From positions 48,519,459 through 48,583,458 of the forward strand of contig OX235265.1 of assembly GCA_944472135.2 (NCBI GenBank): a DNA stretch of 64,000 nt. The letters are read 5' to 3'. The position numbers and the translations under genes are program-made. Of this stretch, positions 1 to 9,675 are shown one piece after another (positions within the stretch are counted from its first letter, which is position 1; each line of letters starts with the position of its first letter). Under the pieces are notes generated by a model. That model did not search any database. It was not told where the DNA came from and worked only from the letters and a program-made list of their open reading frames with translations. Source of the stretch: Trichobilharzia regenti. Its lineage: Eukaryota; Platyhelminthes; Trematoda; Strigeidida; Schistosomatidae.

Positions 1-464
1 ATTCAGCAGCCTATCTCATTCATTGCATGATGTCGTCGATGTGTTTCGGAATATATCAGTCATCACGGATGAAAACATAAGTGTTTAACACCCTCAAAAC
101 ACGCATCTAACTTATACCTGCAGACTACTTCTCTTTCATATACCCGATTCTCAAAGAATAACTGAAATTACAACAGCCGTTACCTGTATTCTGTTCACAG
201 CCTTAAGATCTGAAACAACCCGCAAAAAACAAACCTTCAACGCACTATAACGCAAATAATAGTCTTTCTATGCGAAATTCTTAAAAAGGATGACCTTTTT
301 ATTAATAATTGGTCCCGGGTTTAAAGAATATTTTACGCTTTACTACGAACAAAATACAGCAAAATACTGCCTTTTGGTTACAGTTATCTAAAACTATTCA
401 AATATAATCTAATTTCACAAAAAATAAGCGATTACAATGCCTGTAAACGTGAGCGTGGTAACCC
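1..464. other. AT-rich DNA, no gene recognised
   Basis: No convincing coding frame or known repeat was recognised. It may hold the eroded 5' end or LTR of the Gypsy relic that follows, but no clear LTR pair or primer-binding site is visible. Confidence 0.4.
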
Positions 465-1340
465 ATGTATTGCGCGGAAACACCTGGTTATAGCCTATAT
501 CATCACACTAGCGAGCATGGGTTAGCTGATCAACGTTCACAGCTCCTTCCAGTTGTTCACGCCATACCGCGGGAATTCAACAAGTGCGTAACTGTGAAGA
601 TGTCGAGCCCAGAGGTAAGTAACTCGTACGAGTTGCTTAAAGCAACCCTAAGGAGAAACTTTCTCATGAGTCGACAGCGTCTGGACGAATTATTTCGCAA
701 AGTCGAGTCAGGTGATCAGTCAGCCGTGAGCATGCTAACAAGAATGAGAGAGGTTATTGGCAAACGTCAATTTGATGAAGGGCTTTTCAGAGTACTGCCA
801 CAGTCAGTACAGGCTGTGCTGGTAATTCCTCAGGCTGATATTGTAACAACAGAAGACAAGGGCCGGCAACAGATCACTTTATTACGGAAATCAGCACGTA
901 TTTATATATATTTTATGCATATTATTAGAGCTTATTCAAGTAGACAAACACAGTCTTCTGATTGCTTGTTTCTCGGAAGTTAAGCAGACAAACGCAGTCT
1001 TCTGATTGGTTGTCTTCGAGTTTCTCGGAAAGTGGAGCCATCTATCTGCGAATCATATTTGCCCACGTTTAAGTCTGCTGTGATTGGTTGTTGAATCAGC
1101 CTTGATCATATTTTCTCACGGGCAATATTAGTGACCTAGACATTGACGTAGATTAATGTCGACCAATTGGCTAGCAGCCTGCTCTCACCACATTATAATA
1201 GATTACTTAGCTGTTTCTGCAGACGAAATTCTAGAAATAACAAAACGGCCAGTTACTGAAATATGCTCAGTTGTTGAACAGATTTCGAGTAGGGAGACTG
1301 CAATGATAGTTGCGCAACTCCATCCAGCAGCTACTTAGAT
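465..1340 (+). pseudogene. Gypsy-type gag remnant, interrupted
   Basis: The frame at 465-843 contains a stretch (SYELLKATLRRNFL through LPQSVQAVLV) that resembles the capsid region of Gypsy Gag polyproteins of flatworms and other invertebrates. The frame is then interrupted by a ~300-bp LTR-like repeat (842-1142). It resumes at about 1156-1338 with LAVSADEILEITK, which matches the next part of the same Gag. Gag would form the retroelement particle. The order gag, protease, RT, RNase H, integrase continues downstream, so this is the 5' half of one element. It is broken by the insertion and by stops. The nominal first ATG at 465 probably lies in leader sequence. Confidence 0.6.
842..1142 (-). 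repeat. LTR-like repeat inserted in Gypsy gag (copy 1)
   Basis: A ~300-bp block that on the minus strand begins TGTCTAGG and ends TTGTTACA, with AATAAA about 30 bases before its end. A diverged second copy lies at 37932-38223 on the opposite strand and shares the blocks GAATCATATTTGC and CTGCTGTGATTGGTTG. TG...CA ends plus a terminal poly(A) signal suggest a solo LTR of another family. No clean target-site duplication was found, and similarity to copy 2 extends some 45 bases past the nominal end, so the boundaries are uncertain. Confidence 0.5.
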
Positions 1341-1579
1341 CAGACATACCTTTCAACTCCTCCTACGATCGTCCGAACTGCCCTCAATGGCGAAATTTCC
1401 GTGGTCGGTCTAAGTTCAAGCCACTTTTACTGAAAAACTGACTGGTGTTTGTATCACAGCATCTATGGCCAAGAAGCGAAATATTGCCTAGAACCTTGTA
1501 ACTTTGGCAATGCCTGAAAGTCTGTAGGAATTTATCCCGCCGGCTCGCGTTAGCGGCAACCGCCACCTGTGGCACTAGC

Positions 1580-4519
1580 CACCTACTTTACATTCGTGAT
1601 GTGATCAGCCAGACCAGATATTTGGTTGACACAGGCGCCGAAGTCAGCGTCCTTCCTGCTACAGAAGCAGAGTGACAGAAGAAACCTACCCTCAACCTAC
1701 AGGCTGCAAATGCATAACTAATTGCAACCTTTGGTAGGAAATACGTCGATCTGAACGTAGGTTTACGCAAACCTATTCGGTGGATTTTCTTTCTCGCTGA
1801 CGTCACAATGCCCATCATTGGCACGGACCTACTTAATCATCATGATTTACTCGTAGACGTCCGCCGAAAATGACTGATAGACAGTACTACTAGTCTTTCC
1901 ATCAAAGGCATCACCTACATAGACCCCAGCTTGTCACTCGTAAAGATGAAAGCAATCCTTATCCTAATTTTTAGCTGATTTTGATAAATATCCGGAACTT
2001 AATCGCCTATCCAACGACCTACCATACATAACCAGCAATGTTATGCACCACATCATAACCTCAGGACAGGCCGTGATGTCTAAAGCATGATGACTGGTCC
2101 TGACAAACAGAATCGCTAGAAATGATTGTGACCATATGCTCACCCTCGGCATCATTCGACCGTTGAATGACCCATGGGCATCCCCACTGCATATGGTACC
2201 GAAAAAAGTAGCGACGATTGACAACCAACCGGTGAATACCGGCGAGTGAACGCCAAAACAACCCCTGATTGCTATCCATTGCCTCACATATACGACTTGA
2301 AGGCAACACTATCTGGCGCAGCTATATTCTCGAAAATAGACCTGGTTAAAGCATATAACCGAATCCCGATGACAACAGAAGATATTCTGAAAACGGCTAT
2401 CATTATGCCTTTCAGACGTTTTGAATTTCTACGTATGCCATTCGGTCTCCGGAATGCAGCACAAATATTCCAACGCTTCATCAACGAAGTATCTCGCGGT
2501 CTGGACTTTGTAAACGCATACTAAGACGTCTGCCTCATTGCCAGTCCAAATAAGGAAACTCACCTTAGACATTTGAACTTGGCATTTGAAAAGTTACACC
2601 AGCATGGCGTTACCATCAACATTTTTAAAGTGTCAGATAGGCCTTGACTCACTCGACTTCCCGGGTTATACTATTGACTGCAAGGGCATTCGCCCACTGG
2701 CTACTAAAGTTGAGGCGATACGGAACTTTCTAGAGCCACAAACAGTGAAAAGTATTCGCGCTTTTAACGCCTTGGTAAGTTATTACCGACGGTTCATTCC
2801 CAACTGTGCCTCTCTGATTCAGCTATTATCGAACCTTCTTCGAGGGAATAACAAGTCTATCGAACTTGACGAGTCTGCTCGAAATGCTTTTGCTGAGGTT
2901 AGAAAGCTATTGCGGAAGCCACATTTCTAATGTATCAGGATCCAACGGCACCGTTAAGTATCTTGACTGGTGCCTGAGACACTGCAATCGACGCAGTTCT
3001 GCGCCAACTAGTCAACAGAGAGTGGCAACCACTCACCTCTATCTCGAGGCGCCTTCAATTAGCAGAAACGAGGTACAGCACATTCGGCAGAGAACGTCTT
3101 GCTATTTACTGCGCTATACGTCATTTTCGACATTCAGTGGAGGGTGGTGAATTTATATTTTTCACTGACCACAAACCATTTATTCACTTCCTGAACTCAA
3201 CTTCAGATAATTATTCTCCTAGAAAATCACGACAACCGGATTACGTTTCACAGTTTACATCGGATGTTCGCTATGTATCCGGAGTGAACAACATTGTGGC
3301 AGATGCCTTGTCGCGCATTTGTTCCCTCACCCAAATCGACGCCATGGACCTTGTTAAACTGGATCGTCTTCAAGAAGAAGATATTGAGCTTCAACATGAG
3401 TTGTCGAAAACAACCCTACAATTAGCTGAGAAACCCTTAGGTATGGGAAGAGATACTATTCTATGCGACATTTCCACGAGTACTCCTCGCCCCATCGTGC
3501 CTAAAAGTTATCGCCGTAACGTCTTCAATACGTTGCATGACTTATCTCACCCAGGTATTCGAACTACTGTCAAGCTCGTAACTAGTCGGTCTTGTTGGCC
3601 TGGCATCAATAAAGAAGTAAGGGAATGGGCACACACGTGCTTAGCTTGTCAAAATTGCAAGGTAGTAAGACACACCAAGAGCCTTCCTGGCACCTCTATT
3701 ACCCCAAATGCTCGTTTCGGACACGTTTATATAGATTTGGTCGGACCCCTTCCAGAATCTCATGGATACACCTGTATCTTAACCTGTATCGACTGTTTCA
3801 CACGACGGCCTGAAGCAGTACCCCTCAAGGATGCATCTGCTGAAACAGTCGCATACGTCTTTGTCGAATGTTGGATCGCAAACTTTGGATGTCCTTCTTC
3901 CATAACAGCTGATGGCGGGTGGCGTTTTGAAAGCGGCTTATTCTTTGCCTTGTCTAAAGTCATAGGTTGTATGCGTTTTAGAACAACAGCTTACAGAATT
4001 CATGCTAATGGTACGGTGGAAAATCTACACAGACAGTTTAAGTATGGGTTATCAGCTGCAAACAACTCACATTGGGCTGAACCACTGCCATAAATTCTCC
4101 TAGGCATATGAAATGTTTGAAAACTGATGCTGCCAATCTAGTACATGACACGACACGACAAATTCCTGGTGAATTTGTTTCCCTCTTGAGGCTTCTCATC
4201 AACGGTAGATCACGCTTCATACTTCAGCAGGCTTACAAACACAATGCGTTCAGTTAAACCTGCTCTCCTTTGTCCACAGTCCATTGATGTCTTTGTTCAT
4301 CCGTGTTTAAAAACTTCACATGTATTTGTTCATCGTGACTCACAGAGTCACGATGAAACCTCATACGATGCACCATATAATGTCATCAAATACGTGGATA
4401 AATTCTTTGTCTTGGACAAAATAGGCTTCGAAGACACCCTTAGCATCGACAGTCTGAAAGCATCTTACGTAGAAGGCAATACAATTAGCCTAGAGCTGAG
4501 CATTCCCAATAATACATGA
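1580..4519 (+). pseudogene. Gypsy-type pol remnant (protease, RT, RNase H, integrase)
   Basis: The domains appear in order across several frames. Protease, about 1580-1960, has the VDTGAE active site. RT, about 1964-2930, includes PLPHIYDL, FSKIDLVKAY and RMPFGLRNAAQ. RNase H/tether follows with FFTDHKPF and VSGVNNIVADALSRI. The integrase zinc-binding region has HDLSHPG and CLACQNC. The integrase core, 3137-4093, has IDLVGPLP, TADGG and NGTVENLH as the D, D and E motifs. The C-terminal region, 4244-4519, has DTLSIDSLKASY. The RT active-site box is destroyed: a TAA at 2522-2524 falls inside it and one catalytic codon is missing. Several further stops and frameshifts make the element dead. The 3' end is cut by the BEL-like insertion at 4765. 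Confidence 0.85.
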
Positions 4520-4759
4520 GCAACCGAATATCCTCTAGTCCTTGAATAAATCACAAGTGTGGCGAAATCCACCGAACCTTCTGTCGAGTCCTCAAAGAAA
4601 ACGCGTTCTGGACAAAACGTGAGATTCCAAGAACATCTTCATAACTATATCGCATTACTAAGTGATGCGGTTCATCCATTTCTTATTCACTTGTGGTATT
4701 TATTCACCCGTAACAGACAGATCGACTTTTTATATTGCATCTCGCAACACAAATAAAAA

Positions 4760-4764
4760 CCTTT
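4760..4764 (+). repeat. Target-site duplication CCTTT (left)
   Basis: CCTTT immediately precedes the 5' LTR and is repeated at 8720-8724 directly after the 3' LTR. A 5-bp duplication fits BEL/Pao integration. Confidence 0.85.
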
Positions 4765-5124
4765 TGTCAATGGAGTTGAAGATTGAACGATCAATTCTTG
4801 GTTGTTTGCTCAAAATCAACTTCCCCGATTTTCGCGGAGGCATCAATACGACAGTCATCGTCTCATCGGTCGCTGTTCAGAAAGAAGAGTAAAATATCGT
4901 CAGAAGTAATATAACGATTTATTATTGTAATATTTGTTTACAGACCTTAGTTCGCTTATTCCTTTTATATGTTGGTGTAACAATAAACAAATCTAAAGCG
5001 GCAGATCGGTGTTTTGGTTTTTGCGTCCGTTATAACTAAGCGTTTCTGAGAAATCTTCGAAGAACAGCGTGGGCCCGAGCGTAGCGAGAGCTGGGCATTA
5101 ACGGTTTATGAGACGTGATTGACA
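4765..5124 (+). repeat. 5' LTR of the gag-only element
   Basis: A 360-bp LTR, TG...CA, containing TTATATG followed by AACAATAAACAAAT (a likely poly(A) signal). It matches the 3' LTR at 8360-8719 except for about three substitutions. Seven further copies occur in the window. Confidence 0.92.
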
Positions 5125-5142
5125 GTTTCTGACGATAGAAAC
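5125..5142 (+). promoter_or_regulatory. Hairpin directly after the 5' LTR
   Basis: GTTTCT and AGAAAC form a perfect 6-bp stem around a GACGAT loop, starting at the first base after the LTR, where a primer-binding site is normally found. No standard TGG-starting tRNA complement is visible at the boundary. TGGCGGATTCAAAC lies about 30 bases further on and is a weak candidate. Confidence 0.4.
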
Positions 5143-5267
5143 AGATCTGGCGGATTCAAACAGTTGGTGAAAGTTTGGATAGTCGCCGTTCATTTTTCCT
5201 GGTGCCGGTCAAGTCCTCTTTGAACAAGCAATATCTGGAACTTTTTGGAATTGGGTCAAGTTCAACA

Positions 5268-7223
5268 ATGCCTGGGTCAAAGAAGGGACAGAGTGTCTTG
5301 GATGCAAACAGGAAAGTAAGTCATGGTGACTTGTCTGTTAATTGTAACGATGTGTCTGATGTTAAGCATGACATGGTTGATGTTACTGTTTCGCCGTTCA
5401 GGGATAATAGGAACATCAAACTCCCTAAATTTGAACCACGTTGTTTTGATGGAAACCCGGTCGATTATTTACAATTTGTAAAGGAGTTTGAGATCATGTT
5501 GAGTGGTTTTTTATTAAATGATGAATTGAAGTTAATGTATTTGATGAGATATTGCACTGGAGATGCTGCAAGAGCTATACAGTGCTGTAAGTTTATGAAG
5601 CCAAAGGAGGGCTACGATGAGGCTATGAGCATATTACGTCAAAGGTTTGGAAGACCTTCGATGATTGCAGGGAAATTATTCGAGGCTGTTAAGGGTAATG
5701 GTGGTCAATTACAGGATGACTCCCAGGCACTCACTGAGTTTTTAGATAATTTGCTAATTTACAAGAATGGAATGATTTCGATGAATCGAATGAGTGACCT
5801 CAACTCGAGTTTTATACTAGAAGTAATAGCAAGACGTCTACCTACTCGACTGCAAAGGAAGTGGGTGAAGATAAGCTCCCGTATGGAGGATGAGGGTATC
5901 GAGCCAAAGTTTGATGATATCCTGAAACTGGTAAATACTAGTGTCAATCAATCTATGAGCAAGTTTTCCAGTCTGTTAGATCTCACCCCTAGAATAGAGC
6001 AGTCTGAGGGTAAAACGCACTCATTGATGACGAATAAGCCTCAGAGAGGTGGATATCGAGAAGGCTCCATGATGTCTAGTAATGCATATAGACCTAGTGA
6101 GTGTAACAGGTTTCGTAGTACATCCTCAACAGATAAGTTACAAGATGCAAGACAAACACGGCTTTGTTTTACACGTGTGCAAGAGGTGCATACAGAAGTG
6201 AACTGTGAACCAGTGAGCAAGTTCAGTGATAAGCTAAATGTAAACTCCAGGTCTGACTCCGAATTGTGTGACGATAACGTTGTTGTGAAGAAGTCTGTAG
6301 TTGCAACTGGTAAGCCGTTGTTGAATAGAGTGTCACAGAATAGAGTTACTGCTTCAGAGTGCAGTTCTGACTCCAAAAGTTTACAAAGTATAACTAGTCA
6401 GAGTGAAGATATAAAACCTTTAATGATTTGTGAGGAGGAACCAAAATTGTCTACTTCTGTTATTAAAGAGTTTGAAAATGATGAACTTGACGGTAAATTG
6501 AATATTTGTGATAATGATCATGATAGTGCAGATTTGTCTTTGGTTGATCATTATGAGATGAGGGATATGCCTACTACTGCTAAGTTAAATAAAGGTTCTG
6601 TACAACTACAACGTGAAGTAGAATTGAACGCAGATGCAGTTCCAGAAGGTGTGCATACTTGTGAGACAGTCAGTGTAATTGATCAGCGTGTAGCCCACCT
6701 ATCATCAGATGATAGTGCTAAACCCGAACTAGTAGTGAAAGACAGCAGTGGTGGTAATCTTGCAGTTGGACAACTATCTGAAAGCCGAAAAAGAACAGCT
6801 TCTGATCCACCGCTAAGTTCATCACCTTGTGTCACTCAGTCATCGTTGGTGCTGTCATCCACAATGAAACAGACACCCATCAACTCAAGTATCTTGTGCA
6901 ATGACTATGGTAGTATCAGTTCGTTTGAAAGGACGAATATCAATGGTCAGTTTAGTGTGGATAAGCCAAGTGTAAAGGAGAGAGTAATTGTTAAATTGAC
7001 TTGCACGAATAAAGGCATTTCTAGTTTCAAGTTACTATTTGAATGTTATTATCTTTGGTGTAAATTACTCTGTTTCTATACTTGGTTGATGAGATATGTC
7101 GTGTGTTTGTTGGTCATCTATATTCTACGATACAATGACATGGGCGTGTTGCCGTTCAGATTTGAGGATATAGCTGATAGAAGGAAGTTAGCAAATGAAC
7201 TCTGCGACGATTTTCCAACCTAG
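5268..7223 (+). CDS. Gag-like protein of the non-autonomous BEL/Pao-like element
   Basis: The ATG at 5268 (MPGSKKGQ) is the first in-frame ATG of an open frame that begins at 5175, and gives 651 residues. Residues about 50-235 (LPKFEP, VDYLQFVKEFE, RRLPTRLQRKWV) match the DUF1759-type region found in BEL/Pao Gag. Residues 300-313 read C-x2-R-x4-H-x4-C, a zinc-knuckle remnant in which the second cysteine is arginine. An acidic, Ser-rich, low-complexity region follows. Residues about 587-620 are strongly hydrophobic with aromatic and Cys residues (FECYYLWCKLLCFYTW, VVCLLVIYIL), like a membrane segment, and a charged tail follows. The whole frame is open, as are the shorter copies at 29641 and 32161, which suggests it is or was translated. 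The C-terminal hydrophobic part is not typical of Gag; its function is unknown. Confidence 0.8.
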   Translation: MPGSKKGQSVLDANRKVSHGDLSVNCNDVSDVKHDMVDVTVSPFRDNRNIKLPKFEPRCFDGNPVDYLQFVKEFEIMLSGFLLNDELKLMYLMRYCTGDAARAIQCCKFMKPKEGYDEAMSILRQRFGRPSMIAGKLFEAVKGNGGQLQDDSQALTEFLDNLLIYKNGMISMNRMSDLNSSFILEVIARRLPTRLQRKWVKISSRMEDEGIEPKFDDILKLVNTSVNQSMSKFSSLLDLTPRIEQSEGKTHSLMTNKPQRGGYREGSMMSSNAYRPSECNRFRSTSSTDKLQDARQTRLCFTRVQEVHTEVNCEPVSKFSDKLNVNSRSDSELCDDNVVVKKSVVATGKPLLNRVSQNRVTASECSSDSKSLQSITSQSEDIKPLMICEEEPKLSTSVIKEFENDELDGKLNICDNDHDSADLSLVDHYEMRDMPTTAKLNKGSVQLQREVELNADAVPEGVHTCETVSVIDQRVAHLSSDDSAKPELVVKDSSGGNLAVGQLSESRKRTASDPPLSSSPCVTQSSLVLSSTMKQTPINSSILCNDYGSISSFERTNINGQFSVDKPSVKERVIVKLTCTNKGISSFKLLFECYYLWCKLLCFYTWLMRYVVCLLVIYILRYNDMGVLPFRFEDIADRRKLANELCDDFPT

Positions 7224-7225
7224 GG

Positions 7226-7805
7226 CGTCAACCTGAGAAGGGTTGTAGGCGTACTGGTGTAAGTCCTACAGTTCTTCAAAGGGTAGCGCATCAATGAGCA
7301 GTCCAATGTGCTTGGTGTATGATCTTGTACATATGTTCATATTGTATATACTGAATTGATATCATCTGTCATCTAGCTGTTGGTAATTCTGTTTGTGTCC
7401 GGACGACTTCCACTTGGATCATCAACCTGAGAAGGAATGTAGGCGTACTGCTGTAAGTCCTACAGTTCTTCAAGGGTAGTTTGTCGTGTCAGAATCCACA
7501 ACATTTGATGTGTTGATTGTACATATGTTTGTGTTAAATAGTTGTGTGAGTTCCAATTGATGTAATTGTTGGTTAATCTTGTTTGTGTCTGGACATTCCA
7601 CAACTTACAATCGTCAACCTGAGAAGGGTTGTAGGCGTACTGGTGTAAGTCCTGCAATTCTTCAAAGGAATTCCATCAAGACATGATCTGCGAGGTTGTT
7701 TGTACTATTTGTATATACGTGTGGTGTGTCATATCAATTGGTGTTTTTGGATTCATTGTGTTTACTTGTTGTTTTCGTATCTTGTTGTTATTGCGTAATT
7801 TTGTT
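7226..7805 (+). repeat. Three tandem ~193-bp units with a conserved structured core
   Basis: Units begin at 7226, 7420 and about 7612. Each starts with a nearly invariant ~54-nt core (7229-7282, 7423-7476, 7615-7668); the remaining ~140 nt of each unit is much less similar. The core can pair as CCT/AGG, then GAAG/CTTC, then TGTAGG/CCTACA, then ACT/AGT around a 6-nt loop. In unit 3 CCTACA is CCTGCA, which still pairs through a G-U wobble. The first core starts 5 bases after the gag stop codon. The role is unknown; packaging, stability or translation control are possibilities. Confidence 0.8.
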
Positions 7806-8350
7806 AAAATTTTCGTCGTGATTACTTCTGAAGTTGTTTCCAGTCTTCTACATCCGTGAATGAATTGATTGATGTTAAGGACAGCAGATGGGTCGTATAC
7901 GCCGGGGAGGCTAGGCTATTGCTGAGAATGAAATGCACACGGAGATAATTGTTAGCTGCGGTCCGACACGCCGGGGAGAAAGAGTGTAAACGACTGAGGC
8001 TCGCATGCGTCACCGCTACTAGAACTGAGGCAGAATGAGTGACAAGCGATTTCAGTGATAATTGATAGTGAATAGAAAAGAGGATGCTTGAAGAGTATCA
8101 TGAGGTGGTGCATTCTGCAAGAGTCATTCTAGTAAGTGGCGATTGTGTTGCAAGATGTCAAGAGGAGGTCTCTGTCTGGAGGCGCAGGTCGTCAGCGATG
8201 TGTGAGATTGTGCTGTGGGTATGCTTGTGGTGTGTTGGCTTTTCTGTTTGTTTTCCATTTCAGCTCTGTCCGTGTGACCCAGGTTCTCGCAATGGCATCC
8301 AAGTCAACGTGCATTGGTCGTGAAGGAAAAAAGGGTTGGATCCCTTTTTT
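7806..8350 (+). other. 3' untranslated region of the gag-only element
   Basis: Non-coding interior between the tandem units and the polypurine tract. The equivalent stretch is present, inverted, in both units of the 28.5-33.9 kb array. Short frames here are not shared between copies and are not called. Confidence 0.6.
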
Positions 8351-8359
8351 GCCGGGGAG

Positions 8360-8719
8360 TGTCAATGGAGTTGAAGATTGAACGATCAATTCTTGGTTGT
8401 TTGCTCAAAATCAACTTCCCCAATTTTCGCGGAGGCATCAATACGACAGTCATCGTCTCATCGGTCGCTGTTCAGAAAGAAGAGTAAAATATCGTCAGAA
8501 GTAATATTATGATTTATTATTGTAATATTTGTTTACAGACCTTAGTTCGCTTATTCCTTTTATATGTTGGTGTAACAATAAACAAATCTAAAGCGGCAGA
8601 TCGGTGTTTTGGTTTTTGCGTCCGTTATAACTAAGCGTTTCTGAGAAATCTTCGAAGAACAGCGTGGGCCCGAGCGTAGCGAGAGCTGGGCATTAACGGT
8701 TTATGAGACGTGATTGACA
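8360..8719 (+). repeat. 3' LTR of the gag-only element
   Basis: 360 bp, TG...CA, preceded by the polypurine tract and followed by the CCTTT target duplication at 8720-8724. Confidence 0.92.
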
Positions 8720-8954
8720 CCTTTTCTATAACCGTATATGTTGTATTGACTAAAATATTAGGTATGTACTTTTCCCGATATTCTATTTTTCGCACTAATT
8801 TACTGCATCGGGGATGCATATCATTTTTCAAACGTTACATTTGTACATTTTCCTCAACAAGGTTCTAAGTATTTTTTTCAAGTGCGACAGGCGCTAGATA
8901 AGAAGCAAATGAAGCCCCAGATCCAAAGGACCTCATTAGGGAGGGAGTGAGCTC

Positions 8955-9248
8955 TAGCGATGAATAATTCCCCAAAATTTTTGGCCACAGCACTCACCAC
9001 TGAATATTGGACGCCGACTCTCACTGTTTAAGTCGACTTGCTTAGCTGAAGGCTTCTGGTCAAGCATCCACGCCATTTGGTACTCCGTCGCGTCACCTTC
9101 CTCCGTCCGTGCACGATTCATTGCTAGCTAAGGAATCATCTGGCGCTCCGATTTGGCCTCGAAATATATCTCGTAATCTGGATGATCAACTTTTGTGTTT
9201 CGCTTTTCTTTTGATCTATGCGGAACGAATACTCCAGAAGCTGGGGAT
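8955..9248 (+). repeat. ~300-bp dispersed repeat, family D (copy 1)
   Basis: Starts AATAATTCCCCAAAAT and ends near GCGGAACGAATACT. Related copies are at 52480-52778 and 53516-53795 (plus) and 54345-54632 (minus). It lacks a coding frame shared between copies. All four copies sit next to RTE remnants. Class unknown. Confidence 0.65.
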
Positions 9249-9675
9249 ATTTCCAACAGGCTACTGCAGGCTTTTGTCTCAGCAACTCTGTTTGAAGATC
9301 AGGCAATCAGCCAGAAAGAATTGGCAACAGAAAACTCTGGGAACGGACTAATTAAAGACCTAATCATCAACAAATATTTCGAATTAAATGGAGATGGGTT
9401 GGACACATGCTGAGTATACTGTCGATTAACGTCAAGTGTCAGGCGAACCCTAGGGTGGAACTCTGAAGGGAATTGAGGATTTGGACGTGTATGTGAGGAT
9501 GACATGGAGATGGAAGCTTATGGGCGATAGTGGGCCTAACCTAAGAGGACCGCAGAGAATAAGACAAAGTGTGGATGAGCTACCGAAACCTTATATTTCA
9601 CCCGGAAACCAGCGGAACGATAATATACAACATAAACGCGTTGAGTGGAAGTCGGGATTCGGCAAAAAACCAGGT
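9249..9675 (+). pseudogene. RTE-type LINE 3' coding remnant
   Basis: The segment 9385-9560 resembles the C-terminal end of RTE ORF2 (GDGLDTC / W-x-GHML-like wording near 9390, then basic and Trp-rich blocks) with stops and shifts. It is heavily decayed and identified mainly by its resemblance to the RTE C-terminus at 26743-26943. Confidence 0.4.

Larger units (their letters stand above)
4765..8719 (+). mobile_element. Complete gag-only (non-autonomous) BEL/Pao-like LTR retrotransposon
   Basis: Two 360-bp LTRs (4765-5124 and 8360-8719), both starting TGTCAATGG and ending GATTGACA, bracket a 3235-bp interior. The 5-bp direct repeat CCTTT flanks the element at 4760-4764 and 8720-8724. By eye the LTRs differ at about 3 of 360 positions, so the insertion is young. 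A purine tract (GCCGGGGAG, 8351-8359) precedes the 3' LTR as a polypurine primer should. The interior holds one long gag-like ORF and a ~1.1-kb 3' region with tandem units. There is no protease, RT, RNase H or integrase. The family name is inferred from the Gag domain; mobilisation would have to be in trans. Confidence 0.9.

Noticed and set aside
4662..4892. A 76-codon frame crossing into the LTR
   Set aside because: It spans the junction between the Gypsy relic and the inserted LTR, so it cannot be an original gene.
7226..7805. CRISPR-like array
   Set aside because: Only three units of ~193 bp in a eukaryotic retroelement; cores are long and spacers related to one another.
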